From Tabrizicola_A aquatica (GTDB taxonomy: Bacteria; Pseudomonadota; Alphaproteobacteria; Rhodobacterales; Rhodobacteraceae), in the NCBI GenBank assembly GCA_965194375.1, contig CBDAEL010000008.1: 64,000 nucleotides of DNA. The stretch is one strand, 5' to 3'. The position numbers and the translations under genes were made by a program. Under the pieces are notes generated by a model. It made no database searches, was not told where the DNA came from, and saw nothing but the letters and a program-made list of their open reading frames with translations. Below, in pieces: positions 51,948 to 60,423 of the stretch (within the stretch, counting starts at the first letter, position 1; the number at the start of each line of letters is the position of its first letter).

Positions 51948-53168
51948 ATGATCTTTTATCAGTTTCTCATGGCCTTGGCCTCGCCCGTGGTTCTGGCCCA
52001 TCAGGCGGTCTTTGGCCTGCGTGGGGCCGTGGCGGAGCGGCTGGGCCTTTTGCCTGCGCCGGGGCCGGGAGTGCGGCTGTGGCTGCATGCGGCCTCGGTG
52101 GGTGAGGTCACCTCGGCGCGTTGGGTGATCGAGGCGCTTTTGGCCGCGCGACCGGGTTTGCAGGTCTTGGTGACCACCAACACGGCCACGGGGCGGGCGC
52201 AAGTGCAGGCCTGGGCTTTGCCGGGCGTGACGGCGGGCCTTGCCCCAGTTGACAGCGCCGGGGCGGCGGGCCGGGTCTTGGACCGCTGGCGGCCACAGGC
52301 GCTGGTGATCGTGGAGAATGAGCTATGGCCCGCGCGGTTGCGCGCGGCCGACAATCGCGGCGTGCCAGTCTTGGTCATCGGCGCGCGGATGTCGGCCCGC
52401 AGCGCGCGGCGCTGGCGCTGGGTGGGCGGGATGATGCGGCCCATGCTGGAGCGGATCGACTGGCTTTCGGCGCAGGACAGCGACAGTCTGGCGCGGCTGA
52501 AGGCGCTGGGCTTGCACGACGAGGCCGCCGGGCCGATCATGGCACTGAAGTCCATTGGCGCGGCCCAGACCGAACCCGTTGACCTGCCCTTTGCACCGCC
52601 CGCGCCGCGCACAGCAACGCTCTTGGCCGCCTCAACGCATGAGGGGGAAGAGGCGCTGGTGCTTGACGCCTTTCTGGCCTCAGGTCAGTTCCGCCATCTG
52701 ATTCTTGCCCCTCGACACCCGCAACGCGGCGAGGCGCTGGCGGCAATGCTGGCCGCTCGGGGCCTGCGCTTTGCGCGCCGCGCGACGGGCGAGGTGCCGG
52801 GCGCTGACACCCAAGTTCATCTGGCCGACACCATGGGCGAAATGGCGCTTTGGTATGCCATGGCCGGGGCTACGGTCATTGGCGGCAGCTTTGCGGCCAA
52901 AGGTGGCCACACGCCTTGGGAGCCGGCGCGCCAGCACTCGGCCATCTTGCACGGGCCGTCGCTGCACAATTTCGCAGCGCCTTTTGCCGCGCTGGATCAG
53001 GCGGGCGGCGCGATTGCGGTGAGCGATGGCGACGCCCTCACCAAGGCGCTTGAGGCGATGGATGCCTCGACACAGGCGCGATTGGCCAAGATCGCTTCGC
53101 AGGTTCTGGCGCCGCAGGGCGACGGGTCCGAGGTGGTGGCGACGCTGCTTCAGACGCTCAAGGGGTAG
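51948..53168 (+). CDS. waaA: 3-deoxy-D-manno-octulosonic acid transferase
   Basis: A 406-residue GT30 glycosyltransferase that adds Kdo to lipid IVA in lipopolysaccharide core synthesis. An N-terminal membrane anchor (FLMALASPVVLAHQAVFGL) precedes HAASVGEVTSARWVIEAL. The pattern VLVTTNTATGRAQV, VENELWPARL, ARMSARSARRWRWV, LLAASTHEGEEALVLDAF and GGSFAAKGGHTPWEPAR is characteristic of WaaA. It is at the cytoplasmic face of the inner membrane. It stands alone here, with no other LPS gene nearby. Confidence 0.94.
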   Translation: MIFYQFLMALASPVVLAHQAVFGLRGAVAERLGLLPAPGPGVRLWLHAASVGEVTSARWVIEALLAARPGLQVLVTTNTATGRAQVQAWALPGVTAGLAPVDSAGAAGRVLDRWRPQALVIVENELWPARLRAADNRGVPVLVIGARMSARSARRWRWVGGMMRPMLERIDWLSAQDSDSLARLKALGLHDEAAGPIMALKSIGAAQTEPVDLPFAPPAPRTATLLAASTHEGEEALVLDAFLASGQFRHLILAPRHPQRGEALAAMLAARGLRFARRATGEVPGADTQVHLADTMGEMALWYAMAGATVIGGSFAAKGGHTPWEPARQHSAILHGPSLHNFAAPFAALDQAGGAIAVSDGDALTKALEAMDASTQARLAKIASQVLAPQGDGSEVVATLLQTLKG

Positions 53169-53442
53169 CGGGCCGGAACATCAGAACGTGACCCGGCACG
53201 GCGAAGGTGGCTTTCAGAAAGCCCCATCTAACGGGCTGTGAAGGGCGCTGCGCCAAAAGCCTAGACCGGCTACGACCGCTCGTCCGAGCCGAAATGCCTG
53301 TTCCAGTTTGAGCGGTTTGAAGCGGTCCAGTGGCATATCGGGATGAAACCATCGCGCCGGTCGACGGGAGGATCTGGAGCCGCACCATCAGCGCTGCCTG
53401 CAACCTTGCGGGCGAGTCAGGCGCCAGAAAGACCCGCTTCAT
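53158..53442 (-). CDS. Possible small gene coupled to the deacetylase (94 aa, doubtful)
   Basis: A minus-strand frame starts at ATG 53442 in an ATGA overlap with the stop of the deacetylase gene and runs 94 residues: MKRVFLAPDSPARL, then LQAALMVRLQILPSTG, ending HVLMFRPATP. The overlap with the upstream stop suggests coupling, but the sequence is rich in Arg, Ser and Thr without family features. It could equally be non-coding; it overlaps the waaA 3' end by ten bases. Confidence 0.25.
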   Translation of the reverse strand: MKRVFLAPDSPARLQAALMVRLQILPSTGAMVSSRYATGPLQTAQTGTGISARTSGRSRSRLLAQRPSQPVRWGFLKATFAVPGHVLMFRPATP

Positions 53443-54572
53443 CTGGCCGCCAGTCGTGCAAGCCGGTCCCAAATCTCGGGTCGCACCGGACCTTCGCGCG
53501 GGGCGTCGCGCAACTGTGTTAGCAAATCCCGAGACGGCGGTGGTCGGTTGCCACCCTGCCAACCAAGAGCGGCGAGCACCGCGCTTGCCGCATCGGGCAA
53601 GGCATCTGGCACAGGCACACCCGACAGATCGGCCCACAACAGCGTCCAAAGCCGAGCGACGGTCAACGGGTTGTAGCCGCCGCCACCCAGCAGCAGAAAC
53701 CGCGGCGATAGCGGTCGCAATCCGGCCAGTACGTCGCGATGGGCGTTGTTTGACAGCGCCAGCCGCGACAAGGGATCCTCAAGCAGCGCGTCTGCCCCGG
53801 CCTGTAGCACGATCAGATCGGGCTTGAACGCCGCCACCCTTGGCAGGATCAACCCATCCACAACCGCCCGCATCTCGCTGTCGTTAAACCCGCGCGGCAC
53901 CGGCAGGTTAAAGACATTGCCACCCCCCTCATCGGTCAAGAGCCCCGTGAACGGCCAGCGGTTTTCCTCATGCACCGAGATAAGGAGCACCGAAGGATCC
54001 CCGGCCAATCCGGCCTCGACCCCGTCGGCATGGTGGGCGTCAATGTCGATATAGGCCACCCGTGCGAGGCCAGCCCGACGGGCGGTCAGGATGCCCAGAA
54101 CCGGATCGTTCAAATAGCAAAACCCGTTTGCCCGGTCTTGCAGGCCATGATGCGTGCCCCCCCCCGGCACATGCACGGCCCCTGACGGCGCAGCAGCGAG
54201 CGTCTCGGCGGCCCACATTACACCCCCTGCCCCGGTCGCCGGGCGGCGAAACATCTCGGCAAAGACCGGGTTCGACAGTGTGCCCAGCCCGTGACGCGCG
54301 GTGACCTCGGGCGACACCGCGCCCTCGGCCTCGGCGGTTTGCAGGGCGGTTATGTAATCTGGATCATGCCAGAGCCGCAGCGCCGCTGGTTTTGCACGCG
54401 GACTGGTGCGATAGCGCTCCGCCGGCAAAAGCCCGAGCGCGCGGCACAGATCCATCACCGTCGAGACGCGAGGCACCCGCAGGGGGTGCTGCGCGCCATA
54501 GCTGGAGCCACGATAAATCTCGGACCCGACAAAAATCGGCGTCAGGGGCGCGGCTGGGTCAGGTCGGATCAT
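53439..54572 (-). CDS. Histone deacetylase / acetoin utilisation-family hydrolase
   Basis: A protein of about 377 residues in the class II HDAC-like family, zinc enzymes that remove acetyl groups from lysines, polyamines or other amines. Motifs: HPLRVPRVSTVMDLC near the start, HVPGGGTHHGLQDRANGFCYLND with the catalytic histidines, VAYIDIDAHHADGVEAGL with zinc-binding Asp and His, and LIVLQAGADALLEDPLSRL. ATG 54572 (MIRPDPA) was preferred over one ten codons upstream. Bacterial relatives act on acetylpolyamines or AcuC-type targets. The pot genes lie about 3 kb away, but no direct link is shown. Confidence 0.86.
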   Translation of the reverse strand: MIRPDPAAPLTPIFVGSEIYRGSSYGAQHPLRVPRVSTVMDLCRALGLLPAERYRTSPRAKPAALRLWHDPDYITALQTAEAEGAVSPEVTARHGLGTLSNPVFAEMFRRPATGAGGVMWAAETLAAAPSGAVHVPGGGTHHGLQDRANGFCYLNDPVLGILTARRAGLARVAYIDIDAHHADGVEAGLAGDPSVLLISVHEENRWPFTGLLTDEGGGNVFNLPVPRGFNDSEMRAVVDGLILPRVAAFKPDLIVLQAGADALLEDPLSRLALSNNAHRDVLAGLRPLSPRFLLLGGGGYNPLTVARLWTLLWADLSGVPVPDALPDAASAVLAALGWQGGNRPPPSRDLLTQLRDAPREGPVRPEIWDRLARLAAR

Positions 54573-54717
54573 AGCGGAAGCATAAGGCAGGCCCGAAGGC
54601 AAACAAGAGCGTGATGGGGCTTTAAAGTCCCTTTTCCTTGGGACGGATTCATGAAATGCTCAAAGAAATACAGGAAAAACGGGGAAACACCCGTCTATAC
54701 ACGAACAGGCAAGCAGC

Positions 54718-55203
54718 ATGACCCTAGGCAAGTTTGACCATGCCAGCATGGATGGGGCGGATGCTACGGCGGCCCCCCCCATCGACGCGCGCACGCAATA
54801 TGGCGCGCTGTGCTGGCGTATGCATCGGGGCAAGGTTGAGGTTCTGCTCATCACTAGCCGCGACACGGGCCGGTGGGTCATCCCCAAAGGCTGGCCGATT
54901 GACGGGCTTGCGCCGGCACAGACCGCTGCACGCGAAGCGTGGGAAGAGGCGGGCGTCGAAGGCGACATCGCCGATCAGGGGCTTGGCGCGTTTGATTATG
55001 ATAAAAGCCTTGGCCTGAAGGGGTCCATTCCCTGTTCTGTCCAAGTGTTCGGCCTGCGCGTGGCCGAGTTGAAGGGAAAATTCCCCGAGCGCAAAGAGCG
55101 CCGCCGCAAGTGGTTTGATTTCGACAAAGCCGCGCGCAAGGTCATCGAACCTGAACTGCGTGCGCTGTTGCTGGCTTTGCCTGCGCGCTTGGCCGTGGCG
55201 TAA
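54718..55203 (+). CDS. NUDIX hydrolase
   Basis: A 161-residue Nudix protein, expected to hydrolyse nucleoside diphosphate derivatives. The Nudix region is GWPIDGLAPAQTAAREAWEEAGV: the catalytic REAWEEAG core is intact, but the first Glu of the canonical GX5E is replaced by Leu, as seen in a proteobacterial subfamily with a KGWP motif, including diadenosine-polyphosphate/inositol-pyrophosphate-type members. It is cytoplasmic, with no signal peptide. It is divergent from the deacetylase gene. Confidence 0.87.
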   Translation: MTLGKFDHASMDGADATAAPPIDARTQYGALCWRMHRGKVEVLLITSRDTGRWVIPKGWPIDGLAPAQTAAREAWEEAGVEGDIADQGLGAFDYDKSLGLKGSIPCSVQVFGLRVAELKGKFPERKERRRKWFDFDKAARKVIEPELRALLLALPARLAVA

Positions 55204-55282
55204 TCGGGCTGGCACGTCAGGCTTCCCAACTGCGACCACAGCCCCCCTTGCCGAGGGCCCCGTTTCCCCCCAGATTGCCGTC

Positions 55283-55708
55283 ATGATCCGCTATGACCTA
55301 AAATGCACCAAGGGCCATGACTTTGACGGCTGGTTTAAATCTGCCGAGGCCTTTGACAGCCTGTCGAAGGCTGGCCATGTCACCTGCACGATCTGCGGCG
55401 TGGCGGATGTCGAAAAGCGCATCATGGCGCCCGCCGTGCGCCCGGCGCGCAGCCTTGGTGAAAAGCCAAAGCTGACTGAGCCGCAAAACGACATCCAAGC
55501 CGCCATGGCCGAGATGCGCCGCAAGATCGAAGAAAACTCGGAATATGTCGGGCTGAACTTCGCCGCCGAGGCGCGGGCGATGCATGAGGGCACGATCGAC
55601 GAACGCTCGATCTATGGCGAGGCCAAGCCTGATGAAGCCCGCGCGCTTTTGGAGGATGGGATTCCCGTCGCTCCCCTTCCGTTCATGCCGAAACGTCAGG
55701 CAAATTGA
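55283..55708 (+). CDS. DUF1178 family protein
   Basis: A 141-residue protein of the DUF1178 family. It starts MIRYDLKCTKGHDFDGWFKSAEAFDSL, with CTICGVADVEKRIMAPAVRP completing a Cys/His zinc-ribbon-like head. The C-terminal FAAEARAMHEGTIDERSIYGEA is also conserved. The function is unknown. ATG 55283 was chosen because family similarity begins there. It lies 79 bases after the Nudix gene on the same strand. Confidence 0.9.
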   Translation: MIRYDLKCTKGHDFDGWFKSAEAFDSLSKAGHVTCTICGVADVEKRIMAPAVRPARSLGEKPKLTEPQNDIQAAMAEMRRKIEENSEYVGLNFAAEARAMHEGTIDERSIYGEAKPDEARALLEDGIPVAPLPFMPKRQAN

Positions 55709-55730
55709 GCCGAAGCGAAGGTCGCTTGCT

Positions 55731-56408
55731 CTAGCGGCACTCTAATGCCGCCGCAAAAGCCGCCGCGCTGAACGGCCCCAGATCACGCTGGTCCGTGGGA
55801 GTTGCAGCCATAAGTCGTGTCCAGTCGGCATTGGCCAGCACCACCTCAGCCCCGGCACCACAGTCTCGCAGCCCTGATGTGATGAAGTCCTCGCCGATCC
55901 GGTGATTGGTCAGCCCGGCTTGGCGGGCGATTTCCACCACCCTGTCGCCCTCCACCCGGACAAAGACCAGCTCGCGCCGCAGATGGGGACGGTCGACATA
56001 GGCGATCTCGACCCGTCCATCGCCGTCCAGATCGCCAATCGCGGCGGGGGCCAGCCAGCGGTGGGGTTGTCCGATAAAGGGGGTAGCCGCGCGCAAGCCC
56101 TGCGCATCATAGATCGCCAACGCCGCCCCGCGCGCGAGGTCGGCCTCAACCAGCACCACTTCGCGGGTGCCGTCGCCGTCCAGATCGGCCAGCCGGGCCT
56201 CGATATCTTCGAAGACCCGGGTTTCGGGAAGCCGGATCGTGCGCCGTTCCCCGCCTTCCAGCCACAAATGCAACGCGCCCCATTCCAGCGCGTCGCCCAA
56301 GACCGCATGGTCATAGCGTGCTGTCGGCTCTGCCAGTTCGGCCCGCGTGATGTCTTGTGCGGCGACTGGCCCGCAAAGGGCCAACCAGACCGCACAAGCG
56401 CGCAGCAT
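55731..56408 (-). CDS. FG-GAP/VCBS-repeat exported protein
   Basis: A 225-residue exported protein. The signal peptide (MLRACAVWLALCGPVAA) is followed by two calcium-binding-like repeats, IEARLADLDGDGTREVVLVEADL and APAAIGDLDGDGRVEIAYVDRP, typical of FG-GAP/VCBS beta-propeller blades. The C-terminal part ends PFSAAAFAAALECR. Its ATG overlaps the TGA of the ferredoxin gene (TGATG), so the two are co-translated. The function is unknown; the pairing with a ferredoxin may only reflect genome compaction. Confidence 0.8.
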   Translation of the reverse strand: MLRACAVWLALCGPVAAQDITRAELAEPTARYDHAVLGDALEWGALHLWLEGGERRTIRLPETRVFEDIEARLADLDGDGTREVVLVEADLARGAALAIYDAQGLRAATPFIGQPHRWLAPAAIGDLDGDGRVEIAYVDRPHLRRELVFVRVEGDRVVEIARQAGLTNHRIGEDFITSGLRDCGAGAEVVLANADWTRLMAATPTDQRDLGPFSAAAFAAALECR

Positions 56409-56731
56409 CAGATTTGCTTTTCGGGCATTTGCACCCGAAGGCCGTCCATCTCGGCGGTGACCTTGATCTGGCAGGTCAGGCGCGAGGTCGTGGCATCGGG
56501 GTTCCATGCGAAATCCAGCATGTCCTCTTCCATCGACTCTTTCTTCGGCAGCCGACCAACCCAAGCCGGATCGATATAGACATGGCAGGTGGAACAGGCG
56601 CAGGCGCCGCCGCAATCGGCCTCGATGCCCGGAATTCCGTTGTCGCGCGCGCCTTCCATCACGGTCAGCCCGGGGGCCACATCGACCACATGTTCTTTGC
56701 CGCCATGTTCCACGTAAGTGATCTTTGCCAT
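56408..56731 (-). CDS. Adrenodoxin-type 2Fe-2S ferredoxin
   Basis: A 107-residue ferredoxin with ligands Cys40, Cys46, Cys49 and Cys87 in the order CGGACACSTC ... LTCQI, the adrenodoxin/ISC class. It resembles FdVI (FdxE) of Rhodobacter capsulatus, which differs from the isc-operon Fdx and is thought to serve iron-sulfur assembly or P450 systems. ATG 56731 starts the family sequence (MAKITYVEHGGKEH). No P450 or reductase is adjacent. Confidence 0.93.
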   Translation of the reverse strand: MAKITYVEHGGKEHVVDVAPGLTVMEGARDNGIPGIEADCGGACACSTCHVYIDPAWVGRLPKKESMEEDMLDFAWNPDATTSRLTCQIKVTAEMDGLRVQMPEKQI

Positions 56732-56962
56732 CGTTCCTGATCCTGCCTGAAATGTCGCCCTTTGGGGATTGCCCTGAAATAAGCGATGAACGCGCGAATG
56801 GCCAGAGGGGGCAAGAGATGGACACGCAGAGATGAAGCCGGGCTGGATAAAGGCTGCCCGGATAAAGGCGGGGTGGCCCAGACTAGGCAACCGCCGGGAA
56901 TGCCGCTAGATTACCCGCTGAACAACGGCCAAAGGCGAAGTTTGGCGACAGGCGGGCGGTGT

Positions 56963-57511
56963 ATGCGGGTTTCCCTTTTTCTTGGCGTTGCGCTGGCCCT
57001 TGGTCTTGGCAGCCTGCTTGCCGCCTGTCAGCCGGTTTCCGTCAAGGCCCCAAGCCAGACGCCCCTTGCAGGTGAGGTGGTGCGACTGAAAGGCGAAGGT
57101 CCGCCGCCGTCACCGCAGGGTGAATGCTGGGCCTCGTCCGTCTCGCCCGCGGTGATCGAAACGGTCAGCGAACAGGTGCTGGTCAGCGAAGAGTTGCGCG
57201 ATGCCTCGGGCGTGGTGCTCCAGCCGGCCACCTTCCGCACCCGCACCCGGCAGCGCATGGTGCAGGACCGCGAGGAGATCTGGTTCCGCGCACCCTGCCC
57301 CGAGGCCCAGACAGTGCAATTCATCGCCAGCTTGCAACGCGCTCTCAAAGCGCGGGGGCTCTATGTGGTGGCCGTCACCGGCGAGATGAACCCCGAGACC
57401 GCCGAGGCGGTGCGCCGCTTTCAGGCGGAGCGTGGGCTGGACAGCCCCGTCTTGTCCTTGGGTGCCGCGCGCGAGTTGGGGCTGGCAGCCACCAGTTTGG
57501 ACGCGCTGTGA
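56963..57511 (+). CDS. Peptidoglycan-binding lipoprotein
   Basis: A 182-residue lipoprotein. The signal ends in a lipobox LLAAC with Cys22, so it should be anchored by lipidation. The C-terminal 70 residues are a PG_binding_1 domain (QFIASLQRALKARGLYVV, TGEMNPETAEAVRRFQAERGL). The middle part has two further cysteines (ECWAS, APCPEA) that could form a disulfide. The start was set at ATG 56963; the frame upstream (to 56786) lacks family features. The end overlaps the next gene's GTG, so both are probably made together. Confidence 0.86.
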   Translation: MRVSLFLGVALALGLGSLLAACQPVSVKAPSQTPLAGEVVRLKGEGPPPSPQGECWASSVSPAVIETVSEQVLVSEELRDASGVVLQPATFRTRTRQRMVQDREEIWFRAPCPEAQTVQFIASLQRALKARGLYVVAVTGEMNPETAEAVRRFQAERGLDSPVLSLGAARELGLAATSLDAL

Positions 57512-58146
57512 GCCTGGCCGCTGCACGCTACCGCGCCCATGTGGCCGCGGTTTGGGCGGCGGGACCGTCCGATGGCGCGCATGATCTGGGCCATCTTGTC
57601 CGCGTCTGGGCCAATGCCCGCAAGATCGCGCTGGATGAGCCAGAGGTGGACGGTCAAGTGTTGGAGGCTGCGGTCTGGTTTCATGATCTGGTGAACCTGC
57701 CTAAGAACAGCCCCGACCGCGCCCGCGCCTCGACGCTGTCGGCTGACGCTGCGGTGGCCTTCTTGCGCTCCGACGGCTTTCCAGCCGAAAAATTGCCCGC
57801 CGTGGCCCATGCCATTGCCGCGCACAGCTTTTCAGCCGGCATTGCCCCCGAAACCCCCGAGGCGCGCATCTTGCAAGATGCCGACCGGCTGGAGGCTTTG
57901 GGTGCGATTGGGCTGGCGCGGATGTTCCTGATTTCGGGCCGGATGGGCGGCGGGATTGTCGATATGGACGACCCGATGGCGCTGCACCGTCCCTTGGACG
58001 ATAAGGCCTTTGCGCTGGATCATCTGGAGGTCAAGCTCTTGGGTCTGCCCGCCACGATGCAAACCCGGACCGGACGCCTGATGGCCGAGGAGCGGGCCGA
58101 ATGGATGATGTCGTTCCGCAGCCGCCTTTTGGCCGAGATTGGCTGA
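57508..58146 (+). CDS. HD-domain hydrolase (YedJ-like)
   Basis: A 212-residue HD-superfamily metal-dependent phosphohydrolase. The motif set is H...HD...D: GAHDLGHLVRVWANA, AAVWFHDLVNLPKNSPDRAR, AHAIAAHSFSAG and ILQDADRLEALGAIGLAR. It starts at GTG 57508 in a GTGA overlap with the lipoprotein gene. The substrate is probably a nucleotide or a similar phosphate, but it is unknown. A strong bidirectional terminator follows. Confidence 0.87.
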   Translation: MSLAAARYRAHVAAVWAAGPSDGAHDLGHLVRVWANARKIALDEPEVDGQVLEAAVWFHDLVNLPKNSPDRARASTLSADAAVAFLRSDGFPAEKLPAVAHAIAAHSFSAGIAPETPEARILQDADRLEALGAIGLARMFLISGRMGGGIVDMDDPMALHRPLDDKAFALDHLEVKLLGLPATMQTRTGRLMAEERAEWMMSFRSRLLAEIG

Positions 58147-58164
58147 GATCGGGCCGCAGACCTG

Positions 58165-58194
58165 AAAAAAGCCCCGGAGTGATCCGGGGCTTTT
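58165..58194. terminator. Bidirectional Rho-independent terminator
   Basis: An A run, then GCCCCGGA, a GTGA loop, TCCGGGGC and TTTT. It lies between the HD gene and the convergent OmpA gene, and the A run gives a T run on the other strand. Confidence 0.9.
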
Positions 58195-58245
58195 CGGGTT
58201 TTGTCGTTTGGGCAAGTGCCTTGCGAGTTCCGGCAATCCCCTGCC

Positions 58246-60306
58246 CTAATTGGCAGACGCATGCAAAAGCGGCGTGATGACCCGCACGGCCACGCGGCGG
58301 TTGCGCCGCTCGTTGGCCTCAGTGTCGATCAAAAGCTCGGCTTCGCCATAGCCTTGGATCACCATGTTTTCCGGCGGGATTTCGAAATACTCGCTGAGCG
58401 CCAGCGCAACCGATTCCGCGCGTCGGTCGGACAGCGCAAGGTTCATCGCGGCACGCCCCACGGCATCAGTGTGGCCTTCGATCAAGAACATCTCAGCCGG
58501 GTTTTCAGCCAGAAGATCCTGCATCAAGATGCCCAGATCGGCCAGTTCATCGGCCTCGGAGGCGCGGATCGCGGCCGATCCGCTGTCGAAGGTGACATTG
58601 CCGGCGTCGATGGTGGCTGCCAGCGCGCGTACCTGTGGGATTTCGCGCACTTGGCGAAGGCTGAAGGTGCGGCCACTGCGGGAGACCTCAATCGCGGCCA
58701 GCCGTGCCTTGAGCCGGGCATCTTCATCCTTGGCCGAAATCTGCGTGCGACTTGGGCGCGGCTCGGGAAGTTCGCTGATCACGACCGGAACCTCACGCTC
58801 AAGATCGTCGATCAGCACAATCTCACGGCCCGTGGCGTCATAGGTGGCGCGGCGCAGCACGCGACCGGTGGCATCGCGGATTGTCACCACCTGCGTGCCA
58901 TCGGCGCGTTCGACGATGGTGCGGGTCGAGCCGTCGGAGAAGGTCTCGGTGCGCACGGTGGATCCGGGGCGGCGAAGGACAGTGTCATCGTCCTTATAGA
59001 CCGAATAGCTGCCATCAGGGTTCAAGACCACCACGCGGTCGCCCGTGTTGGAGACGACCTGACGGTCCTCGCGGTCATTGGCCCCTTTGATGATGGCACC
59101 AATGGCCAGCGCGCCCAGCGCGAAAAGTCCCACCTTTTCAAGATCTGACAGCCGATCCTTCTTGCCCGGTGCGACGGCGACGGGGGCCGCCGAAAACTCT
59201 TCTGAAGAAGAGCGGGTATCTTCTTCGCCCAAGACCGTAATGACGCTGGTCACCGCATCGGGTGATGTCGGGAGATCAGCCAGCGGCAGCGGGTCTGACG
59301 GGGGCTCGGCAGAGCTTGTACCCGCTTCAGCCTCTTGGCCCGCGTCCGGCACAATCGTGGCGGCGGCCCCCAGTGCGGTGGGGTCGAGGACGTCGGGCGT
59401 GGCCAAAAGCTCGCCCAGGGTTTCCACCTCGGCTTCAGTAACGACGGGCACTTCGACCGGAACGGCGTCGGGATCAATCTCGACCACCTCGGCCGCGAGC
59501 CCGGCGCTGGGGTCAACCATAACTCCGGCGGGGTCGAGGATGAGTTCTTCTTGGGCAGCTGCGATGGCCGCAGCCTCGGCAGCAGCGTCCGCCTCGGCGG
59601 TCGCGGTGGCTTCTGTTTCGGCAATAGCAGCGGCTGCTTCGGCCTCGTCCGCGGCGGCGGCGGCTTCCGCTTCGGCAGCGGTAGCGGCTTCAGCGACAGC
59701 GGCGGCTTCAGCTTCAGCGGCAGCAGCGGCTTCAGCCTCTGCGGCGCTCGCGGCTTCTGCTTTAGCAGCGGCAGCAGCGGCTTCGGCTTCAACTACGGCG
59801 GCTGCTTCGGCTTCGGCGGCGGCCGCAGCGTCTTCTTCAGCGGCGACAGCGGCGTCTGCTTCTGCGGCGGCGGCAGCCTCTACCTCTGCGGCCGCGGCGG
59901 CTTCTGCTTCTGCGGCCGCGGCGGCTTCTGCTTCTGCGGCTGCGGCGGCTTCTGCTTCGGCGGCGGCAGCTTCGGCGACAGCGGCAGCAGCGGCGTCCGC
60001 TTCGGCAGCAGCAGCGGCTTCGGCCGCAGCAGCAGCCGCGGCCTCTGCTTCCAGGGCCGCAGCGGCTTCCGCTTCGCTCGGGGCAGTCTCGGGGATCACT
60101 TCAAGATCGACCTCTGGCACCAAAAGACCCTCGGGACCATAGTTTTCCAGCAGGCAGGGCGCCTCGGCGGTGGGTTCGCACAAGACCGTGCCATCTTCGG
60201 CCACAATGGACCCGGTTTCCGTCAGGGTCTGGGCCAGCAGAGGCCATGGGTTGACCGGGGCAAGCGCGATTGACAGCGCCGTGGTCGTGGTGAGCAAACG
60301 TCTCAT
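58246..60306 (-). CDS. OmpA-family protein with long Ala/Glu-rich spacer
   Basis: A 686-residue cell-envelope protein. The signal peptide (MRRLLTTTTALSIALAPVNPWPLLA) is followed by a region to about residue 245 made of EAEAAAAAEA-type repeats, likely a very long helix. A Pro/Val/Asp-rich segment follows, then a possible membrane stretch (VGLFALGALAIGAII, near 390-410). The GYSVYK-like NPDGSYSVYKDDDTVLRRPGS region comes next, and finally a C-terminal OmpA domain (NVTFDSGSAAIRASEADEL, EGHTDAVGRAAMNLALSDRRAESVA, GYGEAELLIDTEANERRNRRV) that binds peptidoglycan. The start was set at ATG 60306 with GAAAGGA upstream. The spacer could bridge the periplasm; its exact role is unknown. Confidence 0.85.
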   Translation of the reverse strand: MRRLLTTTTALSIALAPVNPWPLLAQTLTETGSIVAEDGTVLCEPTAEAPCLLENYGPEGLLVPEVDLEVIPETAPSEAEAAAALEAEAAAAAAAEAAAAAEADAAAAAVAEAAAAEAEAAAAAEAEAAAAAEAEAAAAAEVEAAAAAEADAAVAAEEDAAAAAEAEAAAVVEAEAAAAAAKAEAASAAEAEAAAAAEAEAAAVAEAATAAEAEAAAAADEAEAAAAIAETEATATAEADAAAEAAAIAAAQEELILDPAGVMVDPSAGLAAEVVEIDPDAVPVEVPVVTEAEVETLGELLATPDVLDPTALGAAATIVPDAGQEAEAGTSSAEPPSDPLPLADLPTSPDAVTSVITVLGEEDTRSSSEEFSAAPVAVAPGKKDRLSDLEKVGLFALGALAIGAIIKGANDREDRQVVSNTGDRVVVLNPDGSYSVYKDDDTVLRRPGSTVRTETFSDGSTRTIVERADGTQVVTIRDATGRVLRRATYDATGREIVLIDDLEREVPVVISELPEPRPSRTQISAKDEDARLKARLAAIEVSRSGRTFSLRQVREIPQVRALAATIDAGNVTFDSGSAAIRASEADELADLGILMQDLLAENPAEMFLIEGHTDAVGRAAMNLALSDRRAESVALALSEYFEIPPENMVIQGYGEAELLIDTEANERRNRRVAVRVITPLLHASAN
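59560..60090 (-). repeat. Ala/Glu-coding low-complexity repeat
   Basis: The DNA consists of imperfect GCCGAAGCAGAAGCCGCC-like units in both codon orders, encoding about 170 residues of EAEAAAAAEA type. Copies vary by synonymous changes, so the repeat is old or under selection at protein level. Boundaries are approximate. Confidence 0.8.
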
Positions 60307-60423
60307 AGCAATCCTTTCACGCGGCACGAGGGGCCGACACCGAATCCCGTCAGGGCCAGTCAGCACGACCGGTCAGCCCCATTTAGGCCAAAGCTGGCCT
60401 GCTAGACGATAACATGGCGCAGA

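Noticed and set aside
54895..54970. Loss of the first glutamate in the Nudix box as a sign of inactivity
   Set aside because: The same change is typical of a known Nudix subfamily with a KGWP motif, and the REAWEEAG core is intact.
59078..60142. Ser/Ala-rich 354-residue plus-strand ORF opposite the OmpA gene
   Set aside because: It is an antisense shadow of the Ala/Glu repeat; the OmpA frame has signal peptide, RBS and a recognised domain.
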